Shown: positions 17,352 through 26,189, counted from the stretch's first letter. The stretch: 64,000 nucleotides of DNA from Streptomyces eurocidicus (GCF_002891295.1 NZ_LGUI01000009.1:62001-126000); one strand, 5' to 3'. Numbers and translations are program-made. Notes: generated by a model not told the origin, from the sequence alone.

Positions 17352-18533
17352 GTGGACATCGGGCCGATGCCGTTCCGCTGCGGGTCGCCGCTGGCGGAGC
17401 CGGAGGAATTCGCCGCGCTGCGTGCCCGCCCCGGGCCGCTGACGCTACGGACCGCCGCCGGGGACCGGGGCTGGCTGGTGGCGGGCTACGACGACGTCCG
17501 CAAGCTCGCCGCCGACGCGCGTATCGGCAGGGCGCATCCCAGGCCGCGGCAGGCCCGGCGGTTGTGGGACGCGGCCATGTTCGTACCGCAGTCGAACTTC
17601 GGCACCGAGCTCGGTGACCACCGGTGCTGGCGGCGGGTCCTGACGCCGCGCTTCACCGGCCCCGGCCCGGGCGCGCGGCGGGAGCCGGCGGTCGCCCTGC
17701 TCGACGGGCTCCTCGACACGATGCTGGCCGCCGGGCCGCCCGCGGACCTTCGCCGGATGGTCGCCGAGCCGTTCGCCACCCGGCTGGTCCTCGACTTCAT
17801 CGGCATCCCGGGCGAGGAGCACGCCCGCATGCGGGCCTGGTCGGACGCCATCCGCGCGCCCGGCGACCGGGCGGCGGCCGAAGCCGCCCGCGCCGCCCTC
17901 CTCGGCAGGCTGGGAGAGCTGATCGACCGCCGACGGGCGGACCCCGCAGACGACGCGCTGACCGATCTCGCGGGAGCGCTCGCGGGGCACGGCCCGCTGA
18001 CACGGGAGCAGGCCGTCGAGGCGGCGGGGCACCTGTTCTTCGGCGGGCACGAGACGGTCGCGGCCCGGATCGCCTACGGGCTGCTGTTCCTGCTGGCCCA
18101 CCCCGGCCAGTACCGGGCGCTCCACGACGATCCGTCGCTGGCGGCAGGCGCCGTCGAGGAGATCCTGCGCCTCGCCGTCCCCGGCGGGAGCTGGATTCCC
18201 CGGTACGCGCGCGAGGACATTCCCTTCCGCGGCACCCTGATCGGGGCCGGGGACCTGGTGGTGTTCGCTCTCCAGGCGGCCAACCGCGACCCGGGCCGGT
18301 TCACCGGCCCCGGCCGGTTCGACATCACCCGGGCACCCAATCCCCACCTCGCCTTCGGTCACGGGAAGTTCTACTGCCTGGGGGCGGACCTGGCCCGGTT
18401 CGCCCTGCGGACCGTCTGCGAGCGGCTGCCCCAGCGCCTTCCCGGCCTGGGACTGCACAAGCCGTGGGCGGTGCTGCCGGCGGACGAGGAGCGGGTCACC
18501 GGCGGCCTGCGGAGCCTGCCGGTCAGCTGGTGA
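17352..18533 (+). CDS. Cytochrome P450
   Basis: The 393-residue protein has the class I bacterial P450 layout: I-helix oxygen-binding segment FFGGHETVA, K-helix ExxR in EEILR, and the heme loop FGHGKFYCLGADLAR with the cysteine ligand. The residue usually His two places before the cysteine (FGxGxHxC) is Phe here. GTG 17352 is preferred because GGAAGGGG precedes it and it gives the normal length. No ferredoxin or reductase gene adjoins it, so electrons must come from elsewhere. The substrate is unknown. Confidence 0.9.
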   Translation: MDIGPMPFRCGSPLAEPEEFAALRARPGPLTLRTAAGDRGWLVAGYDDVRKLAADARIGRAHPRPRQARRLWDAAMFVPQSNFGTELGDHRCWRRVLTPRFTGPGPGARREPAVALLDGLLDTMLAAGPPADLRRMVAEPFATRLVLDFIGIPGEEHARMRAWSDAIRAPGDRAAAEAARAALLGRLGELIDRRRADPADDALTDLAGALAGHGPLTREQAVEAAGHLFFGGHETVAARIAYGLLFLLAHPGQYRALHDDPSLAAGAVEEILRLAVPGGSWIPRYAREDIPFRGTLIGAGDLVVFALQAANRDPGRFTGPGRFDITRAPNPHLAFGHGKFYCLGADLARFALRTVCERLPQRLPGLGLHKPWAVLPADEERVTGGLRSLPVSW

Positions 18534-18816
18534 CCGAGCCCCTCCCCGGATCCCGCCGCCCACGGACGGTTCCCGGTCACGGCACACCCGTAGGACCCGC
18601 CTCGCGGGCCGAGAGCTTCCCACCCCGTCGAACCCGCGGCGTCCTCAGGCGTGCGCCACATCCGTGCACACGTCCCCGGGACTGCGTCGCCGGCGCCGGG
18701 CATCAGCGGCGGCACGCCGGATGAGGGGCGGTCTCCGGGCCGCCGCTGAGCGCCCGCCCCCGCCGCGTGGGTACGTATCCGGCAGCGACCCCCGCTCCGC
18801 CGTGTACGGAGGTGCC

Positions 18817-19659
18817 ATGCCCACGCTCCCCAGACCCTCCCGCCGCGCCCGCCGCCGGCTCGCCGCCGACGCCGCCCTCCTCGCCGTCGCCGCCTCCTTC
18901 GCGCTGCCGCTGCTCTGGCTGCTGCTGGCGTCGGTGGACGCCGAGGCGGGGCTGCGGGTGAAGGCACCCGACGGGCCGACGGCCGAGAACTTCTCGGCGG
19001 TGCTGACGGACGAGATCACCTTCACCCCGATGCTCAACAGCCTCCTGCTGTGCGGCTCCGCCACCGCCCTCACCGTCGGCTGTGCCGCCCTCGCCGCCTA
19101 CCCCCTGTCCCGCTACCGTTCCCGGTTCAACCGCCCTTACCTCCTGACGATCCTCTTCTCGACCTGTCTGCCGATCACCGCCGTCATGGTCCCGGTCTAC
19201 GGCCTGTTCGTACGGATCGACCTCATCGACACGGTGTACGGGACGGCGCTCTTCATGGCCACCGCCCAACTCCCCTTCGCCATCTGGCTCATGAAGAACT
19301 TCATGGACGGCGTGCCGAAGACCTTGGAGGAGGCCGCCTGGACCGACGGCGCGGGGTGGCTCCAGACGCTCACCCGCGTGGTGCTGCCCCTGATGGGGCC
19401 CGGCGTCGCCGTCGTCGCGATCTACTGCTTCGTGCTGATGTGGGGCAACTTCTTCGTGCCCTTCCTGCTGCTGCTCTCCCCCGAGCAGCTGCCCGCCGCC
19501 GTCACGGTCTTCACCTTCTTCGGCGACTACGGACAGGTCGCCTACGGGCAGTTGGCCGCCTTCTCGATCCTGTACTCCACGCCCGTGGTCCTGCTCTACG
19601 CGCTGATCTCGCGGAGGCTCGGCGGCGGCTTCACGCTGGGCGGGGCGGTCAAGGGCTGA
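18817..19659 (+). CDS. Sugar ABC transporter permease 2 (MalG type)
   Basis: The 280-residue protein has six membrane helices and the EAA loop LEEAAWTDGAGWLQTLTRVV (about 170-189). The N-terminal LPLLWLLLASVDAEAGL and the KAPDGPTAENFSAVL segment are typical of MalG/LacG-type permeases. GGAGG precedes ATG 18817. It has no adjacent binding-protein or MalF gene; the only such pair in the window ends at 9353 in the same orientation. It most likely completes that importer, with intervening genes inserted between. Confidence 0.9.
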   Translation: MPTLPRPSRRARRRLAADAALLAVAASFALPLLWLLLASVDAEAGLRVKAPDGPTAENFSAVLTDEITFTPMLNSLLLCGSATALTVGCAALAAYPLSRYRSRFNRPYLLTILFSTCLPITAVMVPVYGLFVRIDLIDTVYGTALFMATAQLPFAIWLMKNFMDGVPKTLEEAAWTDGAGWLQTLTRVVLPLMGPGVAVVAIYCFVLMWGNFFVPFLLLLSPEQLPAAVTVFTFFGDYGQVAYGQLAAFSILYSTPVVLLYALISRRLGGGFTLGGAVKG

Positions 19660-19680
19660 CACGCCCGGCGCGCCTAGGTA

Positions 19681-19730
19681 CTTCCGGGCACTCCCGGGCA
19701 CTCCCGGGCACTCCCGGGCACTCCCGGGCA
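19681..19730. repeat. Five 10-bp tandem repeats
   Basis: One CTTCCGGGCA and four identical CTCCCGGGCA decamers run head to tail just after the permease gene. Confidence 0.95.
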
Positions 19731-19738
19731 CAAGGAAA

Positions 19739-19766
19739 CCCCGCCGTCTGTCCGCGGACGGCGGGG
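19739..19766 (+). terminator. Terminator hairpin
   Basis: Arms CCCCGCCGTC and GACGGCGGGG with an 8-nt loop lie 79 bp after the permease stop. Confidence 0.75.
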
Positions 19767-19783
19767 CGCCCCTCCGTTGGACC

Positions 19784-19814
19784 GGCCCTGGATGTCCCCC
19801 GTGTATCCAGGGCC
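19784..19814. promoter_or_regulatory. Palindrome upstream of the AraC gene
   Basis: Perfect arms GGCCCTGGAT and ATCCAGGGCC flank an 11-nt spacer. It may be a second terminator or an operator of the AraC gene. Confidence 0.5.
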
Positions 19815-19966
19815 GTGACCGCACGGCCGGGGCTGTCCCGAAAGCGTTGTGGGGAGAACCCCTGCCTTGACTGCGGCCAAGCAGAACGGTACTAACGGGG
19901 CCATCTGTCGGCTACTCGCCAAACGCGGCTCCTGGCCGGAGAACGCGGGCACCCGAGGAAAGCCTC

Positions 19967-20965
19967 ATGACTGAACCCGGCGTGGGGCCCAACGCCCCAG
20001 GCAACATGCGCACGCTCGTCCTCAGCAACGACCTCGACGAGACGCGGGAGATCATCAGTACCGCTTACAGCCCCTACCGGCTCAGCGTGCTCGGCGACCC
20101 CAAGGAGTTCTCCGCCTGGTACGCGGAGGGCGGCTTCCCGGGCGTGACGGTGTCCGGGCTGCAGTACGGGGCCGAGACCCTGGTCGCGCCGCAGCCCCTG
20201 GACTCGTACCTGCTGGTGTGCCAGCTGGTGCGCGGGCGGGTGAAGGTCATGTCACCCGGGCGGGAGGAACGCGTCGTGGGGCCCGGCGAGACGTACGTCC
20301 TCGATCCGTACCGCAGCTTCCAGGTGCACTGGGCGCCCGGCGCCCGGATGACCACGGTCCGGCTGTCGCGCGAGACGATCGAGCAGGCGGCGGCCGACCT
20401 GCTCGGCGTCGAGGGCCCGTTACGGGCCCGGTTCAGCCTCAGCGGCGCGACCTCGCCCAGCGCCGCGCGCAGCTGGGCGGGCATCTCCGCCGCCGTGCAC
20501 CGCGAGGTGCTCGGCGAGGGAGTCGCCCGGAGCAGCCCGCTCGTGGCCTCGCAGCTGACCCGGACGACGGCCGCGATGCTGATGGAGACCCACCGGCTGA
20601 TCACGGACGGGGTGGACGCGCAGCGGCCCGGCGCCGTCGCGCACCCTGCCGTGCGCCGGGCGATGGCCGCGGCCGAGGAACGGGCCGACCAGCCGCTGAC
20701 CCTGGCCGACCTGGCCGCGGCGGGCCGCGTCAGCCCGCGCGCCCTCCAGGAGGCGTTCCGCCGCCACCTGGGGACGACGCCGCTCGGCTATCTCCGCGAG
20801 GTACGGCTGGGCCGGGTGCATCAGGAGTTGCTGGCCTCGCGGGGGCGGGCGGATGTGACGGTGGCGCAGGTGGCGTATCGGTGGGGGTTCGGGAATCTGG
20901 GGCGGTTCGCGGGGGAGTATCGGCGGGTTTATGGGCATGCGCCGTCGCGGACGCTGCGCGGCTGA
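19967..20965 (+). CDS. AraC-family regulator with a TTA codon
   Basis: The 332-residue protein has an AraC-binding-like N-terminal cupin region (about 25-200) and a C-terminal double helix-turn-helix (about 230-330; LTLADLAAAGRVSPRALQEAFRRHLGTTP and VTVAQVAYRWGFGNLGRFAGEYRRVYG). GAGGAAAG precedes the ATG. Codon 152 (20420-20422) is TTA, read only by the bldA tRNA, so translation should be delayed until development or late growth. No other TTA was noticed in the window's genes. It follows the MalG-type permease and may control it or an unlinked target. Confidence 0.9.
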   Translation: MTEPGVGPNAPGNMRTLVLSNDLDETREIISTAYSPYRLSVLGDPKEFSAWYAEGGFPGVTVSGLQYGAETLVAPQPLDSYLLVCQLVRGRVKVMSPGREERVVGPGETYVLDPYRSFQVHWAPGARMTTVRLSRETIEQAAADLLGVEGPLRARFSLSGATSPSAARSWAGISAAVHREVLGEGVARSSPLVASQLTRTTAAMLMETHRLITDGVDAQRPGAVAHPAVRRAMAAAEERADQPLTLADLAAAGRVSPRALQEAFRRHLGTTPLGYLREVRLGRVHQELLASRGRADVTVAQVAYRWGFGNLGRFAGEYRRVYGHAPSRTLRG

Positions 20966-21426
20966 CGGCGGGGGCGCGAGGGCGGGGGTGTGCCTGCGGC
21001 GGGCCTTTTCCCCTACCCGCCCCTTCCCGTAACCGGGGGCTTCGCCCCCGGGCCCCCCTTTTCCGCGCTCCGCGCGGTGTCCTCAAACGCCGGACGGGCT
21101 GATTTTCAGCCCGTCCGGCGTTTGAGGACATTCGGGAAGGGGCGGGTAGGGGAAAGCCCCCGGCAGGGCACCCCGCACCGCACTGCACCAGCACACCCGC
21201 CCCCATGCCCCCAGAGAACGACCCCATCCCCCTCAAGTACTACCCGCACACCCCCCTCTCGGTCTTACGGCCGTCCCCCCTTTCAGGCCGTACGGCTGAG
21301 GCCCCACCACCCCCCGCCCGGGAGAATTGGACGAGTTGATTCCGGCCATTGAGCCCGCCCCCAGGGCCCGCCGGACGCACCCTTCGCACCACCCGTCCCA
21401 CTCATCCCACCCTCCGGAGGAGCCCC
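20966..21426. other. Gene-free region with palindromic repeat element
   Basis: The 461-bp gap between the AraC and ABC exporter genes holds repeat copy 1 (21005-21156). A C-rich stretch with short inverted repeats follows, presumably the exporter promoter. No coding ORF was seen. Confidence 0.7.
21005..21156. repeat. Nested palindromic intergenic element, copy 1
   Basis: The inner palindrome has perfect 24-bp arms (21079-21102 and 21106-21129) around TTT. Outer arms of about 24 bp (21005-21029 and 21133-21156, core TACCCGCCCCTTCCCG) also pair, with one extra T. A GGGGGCTTCGCCCCC minihairpin sits in the left spacer. It lies after the AraC gene and is a probable terminator; two related copies occur at 25988-26086 and 54608-54737. 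Confidence 0.9.
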
Positions 21427-22209
21427 GTGTCCCACGCGGCCGCATTCCCCCTCGCCCAGGCCCCCACGGGCGCCGTCGCCGCCCGCGCCACCGAGCTGAG
21501 CAAGGTCTACGGGCAGGGCGAGACCCGGGTCACCGCCCTGGACTCGGTCTCCGTCGAGTTCCGCCGGGGGGAGTTCACGGCGATCATGGGACCGTCCGGT
21601 TCCGGCAAGTCGACGCTGATGCACTGCCTGGCCGGGCTGGACTCCGTCTCCTCCGGGTCCGCCCGGATCGGTGACGTCGAGCTGGCCTCGCTCGGCGACC
21701 GGCAGCTGACCAGGCTCCGCCGGGACCGGATCGGTTTTGTCTTCCAGGCGTTCAACCTGCTCCCGACGCTGACCGCGCTGGAGAACATCACGCTGCCGAT
21801 GGACATCGCGGGCCGGAAGCCCGACCAGCAGTGGCTGGACATGGTCGTCGGCACCGTCGGCCTCTCCGGGCGGCTCACGCACCGCCCGAGCCAGCTCTCC
21901 GGCGGTCAGCAGCAGCGCGTCGCCGTGGCCCGCGCGCTCGCCGCCCGGCCCGAGATCATCTTCGCGGACGAGCCGACCGGCAACCTCGACTCCCGCTCCG
22001 GCGCCGAGCTCCTGGGCTTCCTGCACGAGTCCGTGCGGGCCCTCCAGCAGACGATCGTCATGGTCACCCACGACCCGGTCGCCGCCTCCTACGCCGACCG
22101 CGTGATCTTCCTCGCCGACGGGCGCGTCGTCGACGAGATGCGCGAGCCCACCGCCGACGCGGTGCTGGACCGGATGAAGCGCTTCGACGCCAAGGGCCGT
22201 ACGAGCTGA
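21427..22209 (+). CDS. ABC exporter ATPase, MacB/LolD type
   Basis: The 260-residue ATPase has Walker A GPSGSGKST, Q-loop FQAFNLLP, signature LSGGQQQRVAVARAL, Walker B IIFADEPTGNLD and H-loop VTHD. The FQxFNLLPxLTxxEN and EPTGNLD forms are typical of the MacB/LolD/FtsE group. GTG 21427 with GGAGGAG is the start; the frame remains open upstream without a site. It pairs with the FtsX-type permease that begins 129 bp downstream to export or extract a lipid, peptide or drug. The substrate is not known. Confidence 0.93.
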   Translation: MSHAAAFPLAQAPTGAVAARATELSKVYGQGETRVTALDSVSVEFRRGEFTAIMGPSGSGKSTLMHCLAGLDSVSSGSARIGDVELASLGDRQLTRLRRDRIGFVFQAFNLLPTLTALENITLPMDIAGRKPDQQWLDMVVGTVGLSGRLTHRPSQLSGGQQQRVAVARALAARPEIIFADEPTGNLDSRSGAELLGFLHESVRALQQTIVMVTHDPVAASYADRVIFLADGRVVDEMREPTADAVLDRMKRFDAKGRTS

Positions 22210-22338
22210 GGCGCCCGCGCGCGGCCCGCGCGCACAGCCCCGCGCACGGCCCTCGTGCGCACGGCCCCGCACCCGGCCCGCGCCGCCGTCCCACCACCGC
22301 CCGGCTCGCCCCCACGAACCCTGGACAAGACCACACCC

Positions 22339-24873
22339 ATGTTCCGTACCGCCCTGCGCAACCTCCTCGCGCACAAGACACGGCTGATGATGACCGCGCT
22401 CGCGGTCCTCCTCGGCACGGCCTTCGTCTCCGGCACCCTCGTCTTCAGCGACTCCGTCAACAGCGCCTTCCGCAACAAGATGGCCAAGAGCCTCGACGAC
22501 GTCGCCGTCTCCGTGACCGCCGGCCGGCCCACGACCGCCCTCAAGGAGAAGGACGCCCTCGACTCCCGCGTGGTCGAGACCGTACGCGCCCTGCCCGGCG
22601 TGGCCTCCGTACGCCCGTCCGTCAGCGGCACCGTCATGGTCGCCGACAAGCAGAACAACCCCGCGGGCAGCGAATGGGGCAGCTCCGGCGCCAACTTCGT
22701 GCCCGGCGCGAACGGCAAGGACAGCCGCTACCCGATCGTCAAGGGCCGCGGCCCGGCCGGCGAGGGCGAGATCGTCCTCGATGCCAGGACCGCCGCGAAG
22801 ACCGGCGCCGAGGTGGGCGGCACCGTCCGGCTGGCGATCGACGGTCCCGTCATGACCAAGAAGCTCGTGGGTATCGCGGAGACCGACGACCCGAAGGTGA
22901 GCGCGGGCGGCAGCCTCGCCCTGTTCGACACCGCGACGGCGCAGAAACTCCTCGGCGTGCGGGGCCAGTTCAATGAGCTCGTCGTCTCCGCGACCCCGGG
23001 CACCGACCAGCGGAAGCTGACCGCCGCCGTCCGCGACGCACTGCCGAAGAACGCCTTCCGGACCCAGAGCGGAAAGGAACTGGCCGCCGAGGAGTCCAAG
23101 GCGATCGACAAGGAGACCAGTTCGATCCGCAACACCTTCCTGGCGTTCGCCGGCATCGCCCTGTTCGTCGGCGTCTTCATCATCGCCAACACCTTCACCA
23201 TGCTCATCGCCCAGCGCAGCCGTGAGATCGCCCTGCTCCGCGCGGTGGGCGCGTCCCGCCGCCAGGTGGTCCGCTCGGTGCTGATCGAGGCCGGGCTGCT
23301 GGGCCTGGTCGCCTCCGCCGTCGGCTTCGTCCTGGGCCTCGGCGTCGCCACCGGCCTGCGCGCGGTGCTGAACTCGGCCGGGGCGGACCTGCCCGACGGG
23401 CCGCTGGTCGTCGAGCCGATGTCCGCGCTCACCGCGCTCGGCGTCGGGGTCGTGGTGACGGTCCTGGCCGCCTGGCTGCCCTCCCGCAAGGCCGCGAAGA
23501 TCGCTCCCGTGGAGGCGCTGGCCGCCGCGGAGCAGCCGCCGGCCCCCCGCGGCCTGCTGCTGCGCAACTCACTCGGGGCCGTGCTGACCGCCGCCGGTGT
23601 CGCGATCATGCTGTACGTCACCACGCTCAAGGACAGCGGCGGCCTGGAGATCGCCATGGCCGGCGCCGCGCTGACCATGGCCGGTGTCATCGTCCTGGCC
23701 CCGCTGCTCTCCCGCCCGTTCGTCCACCTCTTCGCGAGGGCGACGGGCCGGCTGACCGGCGTCAGCGGCAAGCTCGCCAAGGAGAACGCGCTGCGTAACC
23801 CGCGCCGCACCGCCGCCACCGCCTCCGCGCTGATGATCGGCCTCTCCCTGATCACCGGTCTGACCGTGGTCGCCGTCTCCGCCGACCGGGGCGTCGCGAA
23901 GATGGGCCAGCAGGACCTGACGGCCGACTACAAGGTGACGTCCGCGAACTTCGGCGGTCTCTCCACGGACATCGCCAGGACCCTCGCCAAGGAGCCCGGC
24001 GTCACCGCCGCGGTCCCGCTGCGCTCGGTCGGCTTCCAGTCGTCCGACGAGCCCGCGCTCGCCTACGCCGCGGACATCGCCTCGCTCGGCAAGGTGGCGG
24101 ACATCCGGTTCGTCAGCGGCTCCCCCGCCGACGTGCGGAAGGGCACCGTCGCGGTCTCCGACCAGTACGCCAAGGAGCGCGGCCTGAAGGTCGGATCCAC
24201 TCTGCCGATGGACTTCTACGACGGTGAGAAGGCCGCCCCGAAGGTCGCCGCGGTCTACGCCAAGAACGACGTCGTCTCCGCCGTCCTCACCACCCCCTCC
24301 CTCGTGGACCCGCACCTGGAGAAGGTGCGGGACGACGAGGTGCTGGTGAAGGCGGCCCCCGGCAAGGCCGGCGAGCTCCGCGCCAAGATCAAGGAGACCC
24401 TCGGCGGCAACCCCCTCATCAAGGTGCAGAGCCAGGACGACCTGCGCCGCTCGGAGGCCGGGAGCATCGAGGACGTCCTCTTCCTGATGTACGGGCTGCT
24501 GGGCATGGCCGTCGTGATCGCCGTCGTCGGCGTCGTCAACACCCTCGCCATGTCGGTCTTCGAGCGGACCCGGGAGATCGGGATGCTGCGCGCGATCGGC
24601 CTGGCCCGCACGGGCGTCAAGCAGATGGTGCGGCTGGAGTCGGTGATGATCGCGATGTTCGGCGCGGTGCTGGGCGTCGGGGTCGGCATCTTCCTCGCCT
24701 GGTCCGGCGGCCACCTGGTCCGCTCGTCCTTCCCGCAGTACGAGATGGTCGTGCCGTGGGCGCGGATCGCGGTGTTCCTGCTCATCGCGCTCGCCGTGGG
24801 CGTACTGGCCGCGGTCTGGCCGGCCCGCCGGGCGGCGAAGCTCAACATGCTGGAGTCGATCGGGGCGCAGTAG
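22339..24873 (+). CDS. ABC exporter permease with two FtsX domains
   Basis: The 844-residue protein has an N-terminal helix (LRNLLAHKTRLMMTALAVLLG), a large extracytoplasmic domain (about 40-250), an FtsX domain of three helices (about 265-400), a further helix pair (about 415-470), a second extracytoplasmic domain (about 520-700) and a C-terminal FtsX domain (about 715-835). Both FtsX repeats show the RSREIALLRAVGASRRQV / RTREIGMLRAIGLARTGV signature. It works as a mechanotransmitting exporter with the preceding ATPase. No clear ribosome site precedes the ATG. Confidence 0.93.
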   Translation: MFRTALRNLLAHKTRLMMTALAVLLGTAFVSGTLVFSDSVNSAFRNKMAKSLDDVAVSVTAGRPTTALKEKDALDSRVVETVRALPGVASVRPSVSGTVMVADKQNNPAGSEWGSSGANFVPGANGKDSRYPIVKGRGPAGEGEIVLDARTAAKTGAEVGGTVRLAIDGPVMTKKLVGIAETDDPKVSAGGSLALFDTATAQKLLGVRGQFNELVVSATPGTDQRKLTAAVRDALPKNAFRTQSGKELAAEESKAIDKETSSIRNTFLAFAGIALFVGVFIIANTFTMLIAQRSREIALLRAVGASRRQVVRSVLIEAGLLGLVASAVGFVLGLGVATGLRAVLNSAGADLPDGPLVVEPMSALTALGVGVVVTVLAAWLPSRKAAKIAPVEALAAAEQPPAPRGLLLRNSLGAVLTAAGVAIMLYVTTLKDSGGLEIAMAGAALTMAGVIVLAPLLSRPFVHLFARATGRLTGVSGKLAKENALRNPRRTAATASALMIGLSLITGLTVVAVSADRGVAKMGQQDLTADYKVTSANFGGLSTDIARTLAKEPGVTAAVPLRSVGFQSSDEPALAYAADIASLGKVADIRFVSGSPADVRKGTVAVSDQYAKERGLKVGSTLPMDFYDGEKAAPKVAAVYAKNDVVSAVLTTPSLVDPHLEKVRDDEVLVKAAPGKAGELRAKIKETLGGNPLIKVQSQDDLRRSEAGSIEDVLFLMYGLLGMAVVIAVVGVVNTLAMSVFERTREIGMLRAIGLARTGVKQMVRLESVMIAMFGAVLGVGVGIFLAWSGGHLVRSSFPQYEMVVPWARIAVFLLIALAVGVLAAVWPARRAAKLNMLESIGAQ

Positions 24874-24893
24874 GCCCCGAGGACGCGTCGGTG

Positions 24894-24941
24894 ACGGCGG
24901 TGGGCCGGGACCCCTTCCCCAGGGGCCCGGCCCACCGCCGT
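24894..24941 (+). terminator. Strong terminator hairpin
   Basis: Perfect 16-bp arms (24894-24909 and 24926-24941) with an additional CCCCT/AGGGG pairing inside the loop lie 20 bp after the permease gene. Confidence 0.9.
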
Positions 24942-25086
24942 TCCCGTGCGCCCGGCCGGCACCCACCCCGGGGTAAGCACCCACTTTTTTGTGCGTACTT
25001 GGCGCGGTGCGCGGCGCCCGGCAGTCTGATGAGGGCGCGCCACCCCCTCGGACAGTTCAGGATCACCGCACTTCAGGAGCGAGCAG

Positions 25087-25962
25087 ATGAGCAGCAACTC
25101 CCCCGTCACCGTCCTGGGACTCGGCGCCATGGGCTCGGCCCTGGCCACCGCCTTCCTGACCGGCGGGCACCCGACGACCGTGTGGAACCGTACGCCCGGC
25201 AAGGCCGACCCGCTCCTCGCCCTCGGCGCGACCCGCGCCGACGGGGTCGCGGCGGCCGTGACGGCGAGCGACCTGGTGGTCGTCTGCCTCCTGGACCACG
25301 CCTCCGTCCACGAGACGCTGGGCCCGGTCGCGGCGGAGCTCTCCGGCCGCACCCTCGTCAACCTCACCAACGGCACCCCTGCGCAGGCCCGCGAGACGGC
25401 CGGCTGGGCGGCCGGGCACGGCATCGCCTACGTCGACGGCGGGATCATGGCCGTACCGCCGGGCATCGGCACCGACCAGGCGTTCGTCCTCTACAGCGGC
25501 GCGGAGGACGCCTTCGCCGCCCACCGCCCGGCGCTGGAGCTGCTCGGCGCGGCGCACTTCGCCGGCGCGGACGCGGGGCTGGCCGCGCTCTACGACATCG
25601 CGCTGCTGAGCGGGATGTACGGGATGTTCGCGGGCGTCTTCCACGCGCTGGCCCTGGTCGGTACGGAGAAGGTGCCGGCGGCGGAGTTCGCGCCGATGCT
25701 GACGGGCTGGATCGGCGCGATGGCGGCCGGGATCCCGCACATGGCCGCGCAGGCCGAGTCGGGCGACTACACGGACGGCGTCGTCTCCAACGCGGCGATG
25801 CAGGCGGCGGCCTTCGGCAACCTCCTGCGGACGGCGGAGGACCAGGGGGTCAGCGGGGAGCTGATCGCACCGCTGCGGCCGCTGCTGGACCGGCTGGTCG
25901 CGGAGGGCGGCGGGGCGGGTGATGTGACGGGCGTCGTGGAGCTTCTGAAGCGACCCGCGTGA
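25087..25962 (+). CDS. Imine-reductase-like NADPH-dependent oxidoreductase
   Basis: The 291-residue protein has an N-terminal Rossmann fold with GLGAMGSA (11-18) and VWNRTPGKAD, which favours NADPH, and a helical C-terminal dimerisation domain. The segment DGGIMAVPPGIGTDQAFVLYSG and LYDIALLSGMYGMFAG are characteristic of the imine reductase branch of the beta-hydroxyacid dehydrogenase superfamily. It probably reduces a C=N (or C=O) bond. The residue in the helix after ALL, often Asp, Tyr or Asn in studied imine reductases, cannot be assigned without alignment. It is flanked by terminators, so it is probably monocistronic. Confidence 0.85.
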   Translation: MSSNSPVTVLGLGAMGSALATAFLTGGHPTTVWNRTPGKADPLLALGATRADGVAAAVTASDLVVVCLLDHASVHETLGPVAAELSGRTLVNLTNGTPAQARETAGWAAGHGIAYVDGGIMAVPPGIGTDQAFVLYSGAEDAFAAHRPALELLGAAHFAGADAGLAALYDIALLSGMYGMFAGVFHALALVGTEKVPAAEFAPMLTGWIGAMAAGIPHMAAQAESGDYTDGVVSNAAMQAAAFGNLLRTAEDQGVSGELIAPLRPLLDRLVAEGGGAGDVTGVVELLKRPA

Positions 25963-25987
25963 CGGCGGGGCTCGCGCCTCGCGCAGT

Positions 25988-26086
25988 GTCCTCAAGCGCC
26001 GGACGGGCTGATTTCAGCCTGTCCGGCGTTTGAGGACCGGGGTCCGGGGCGGAGCCCCGGGTCGGGAAGGGGCGGGTAGGGGAAAG
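25988..26086. repeat. Palindromic intergenic element, copy 2 (left arm lost)
   Basis: Inner arms of 24 bp (25988-26011 and 26014-26037) pair with two G-T type differences around TT. The right outer arm GGGAAGGGGCGGGTAGGGGA starts at 26064, but its left partner is missing. It lies between two convergent genes. Confidence 0.9.
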
Positions 26087-26125
26087 ACCCGCCGTCAGGC
26101 GTCCGCCGCCGCCCCCGGCATACGT

Positions 26126-26167
26126 CCGGGGGGTGAGGCCGCCCCCTCCTGCGGCCTCACCCCCCGG
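26126..26167. terminator. Terminator hairpin
   Basis: Perfect 17-bp arms (26126-26142 and 26151-26167) with an 8-nt loop lie just beyond the stop of the minus-strand NAD(P)-binding gene. Confidence 0.9.
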
Positions 26168-26189
26168 AACCCTTCGACCGGTCCCCCGG

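Larger units (their letters stand above)
19660..19966. other. Gene-free region with tandem repeats and hairpins
   Basis: The 307-bp gap between the permease and AraC genes holds five 10-bp repeats, a terminator and a second 10-bp-armed hairpin listed separately. A less GC-rich segment follows at about 19850-19930, probably the AraC promoter. No ORF with coding character was seen. Confidence 0.7.

Noticed and set aside
9354..18816. The block between the two sugar permeases as an integrative element or prophage
   Set aside because: No integrase, transposase, phage genes, tRNA target or flanking direct repeats were found. A rearrangement remains possible and is reported as such.
21079..21129. 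The long palindromes as CRISPR repeats
   Set aside because: They are single intergenic elements kilobases apart, with no regular spacers and no cas genes.
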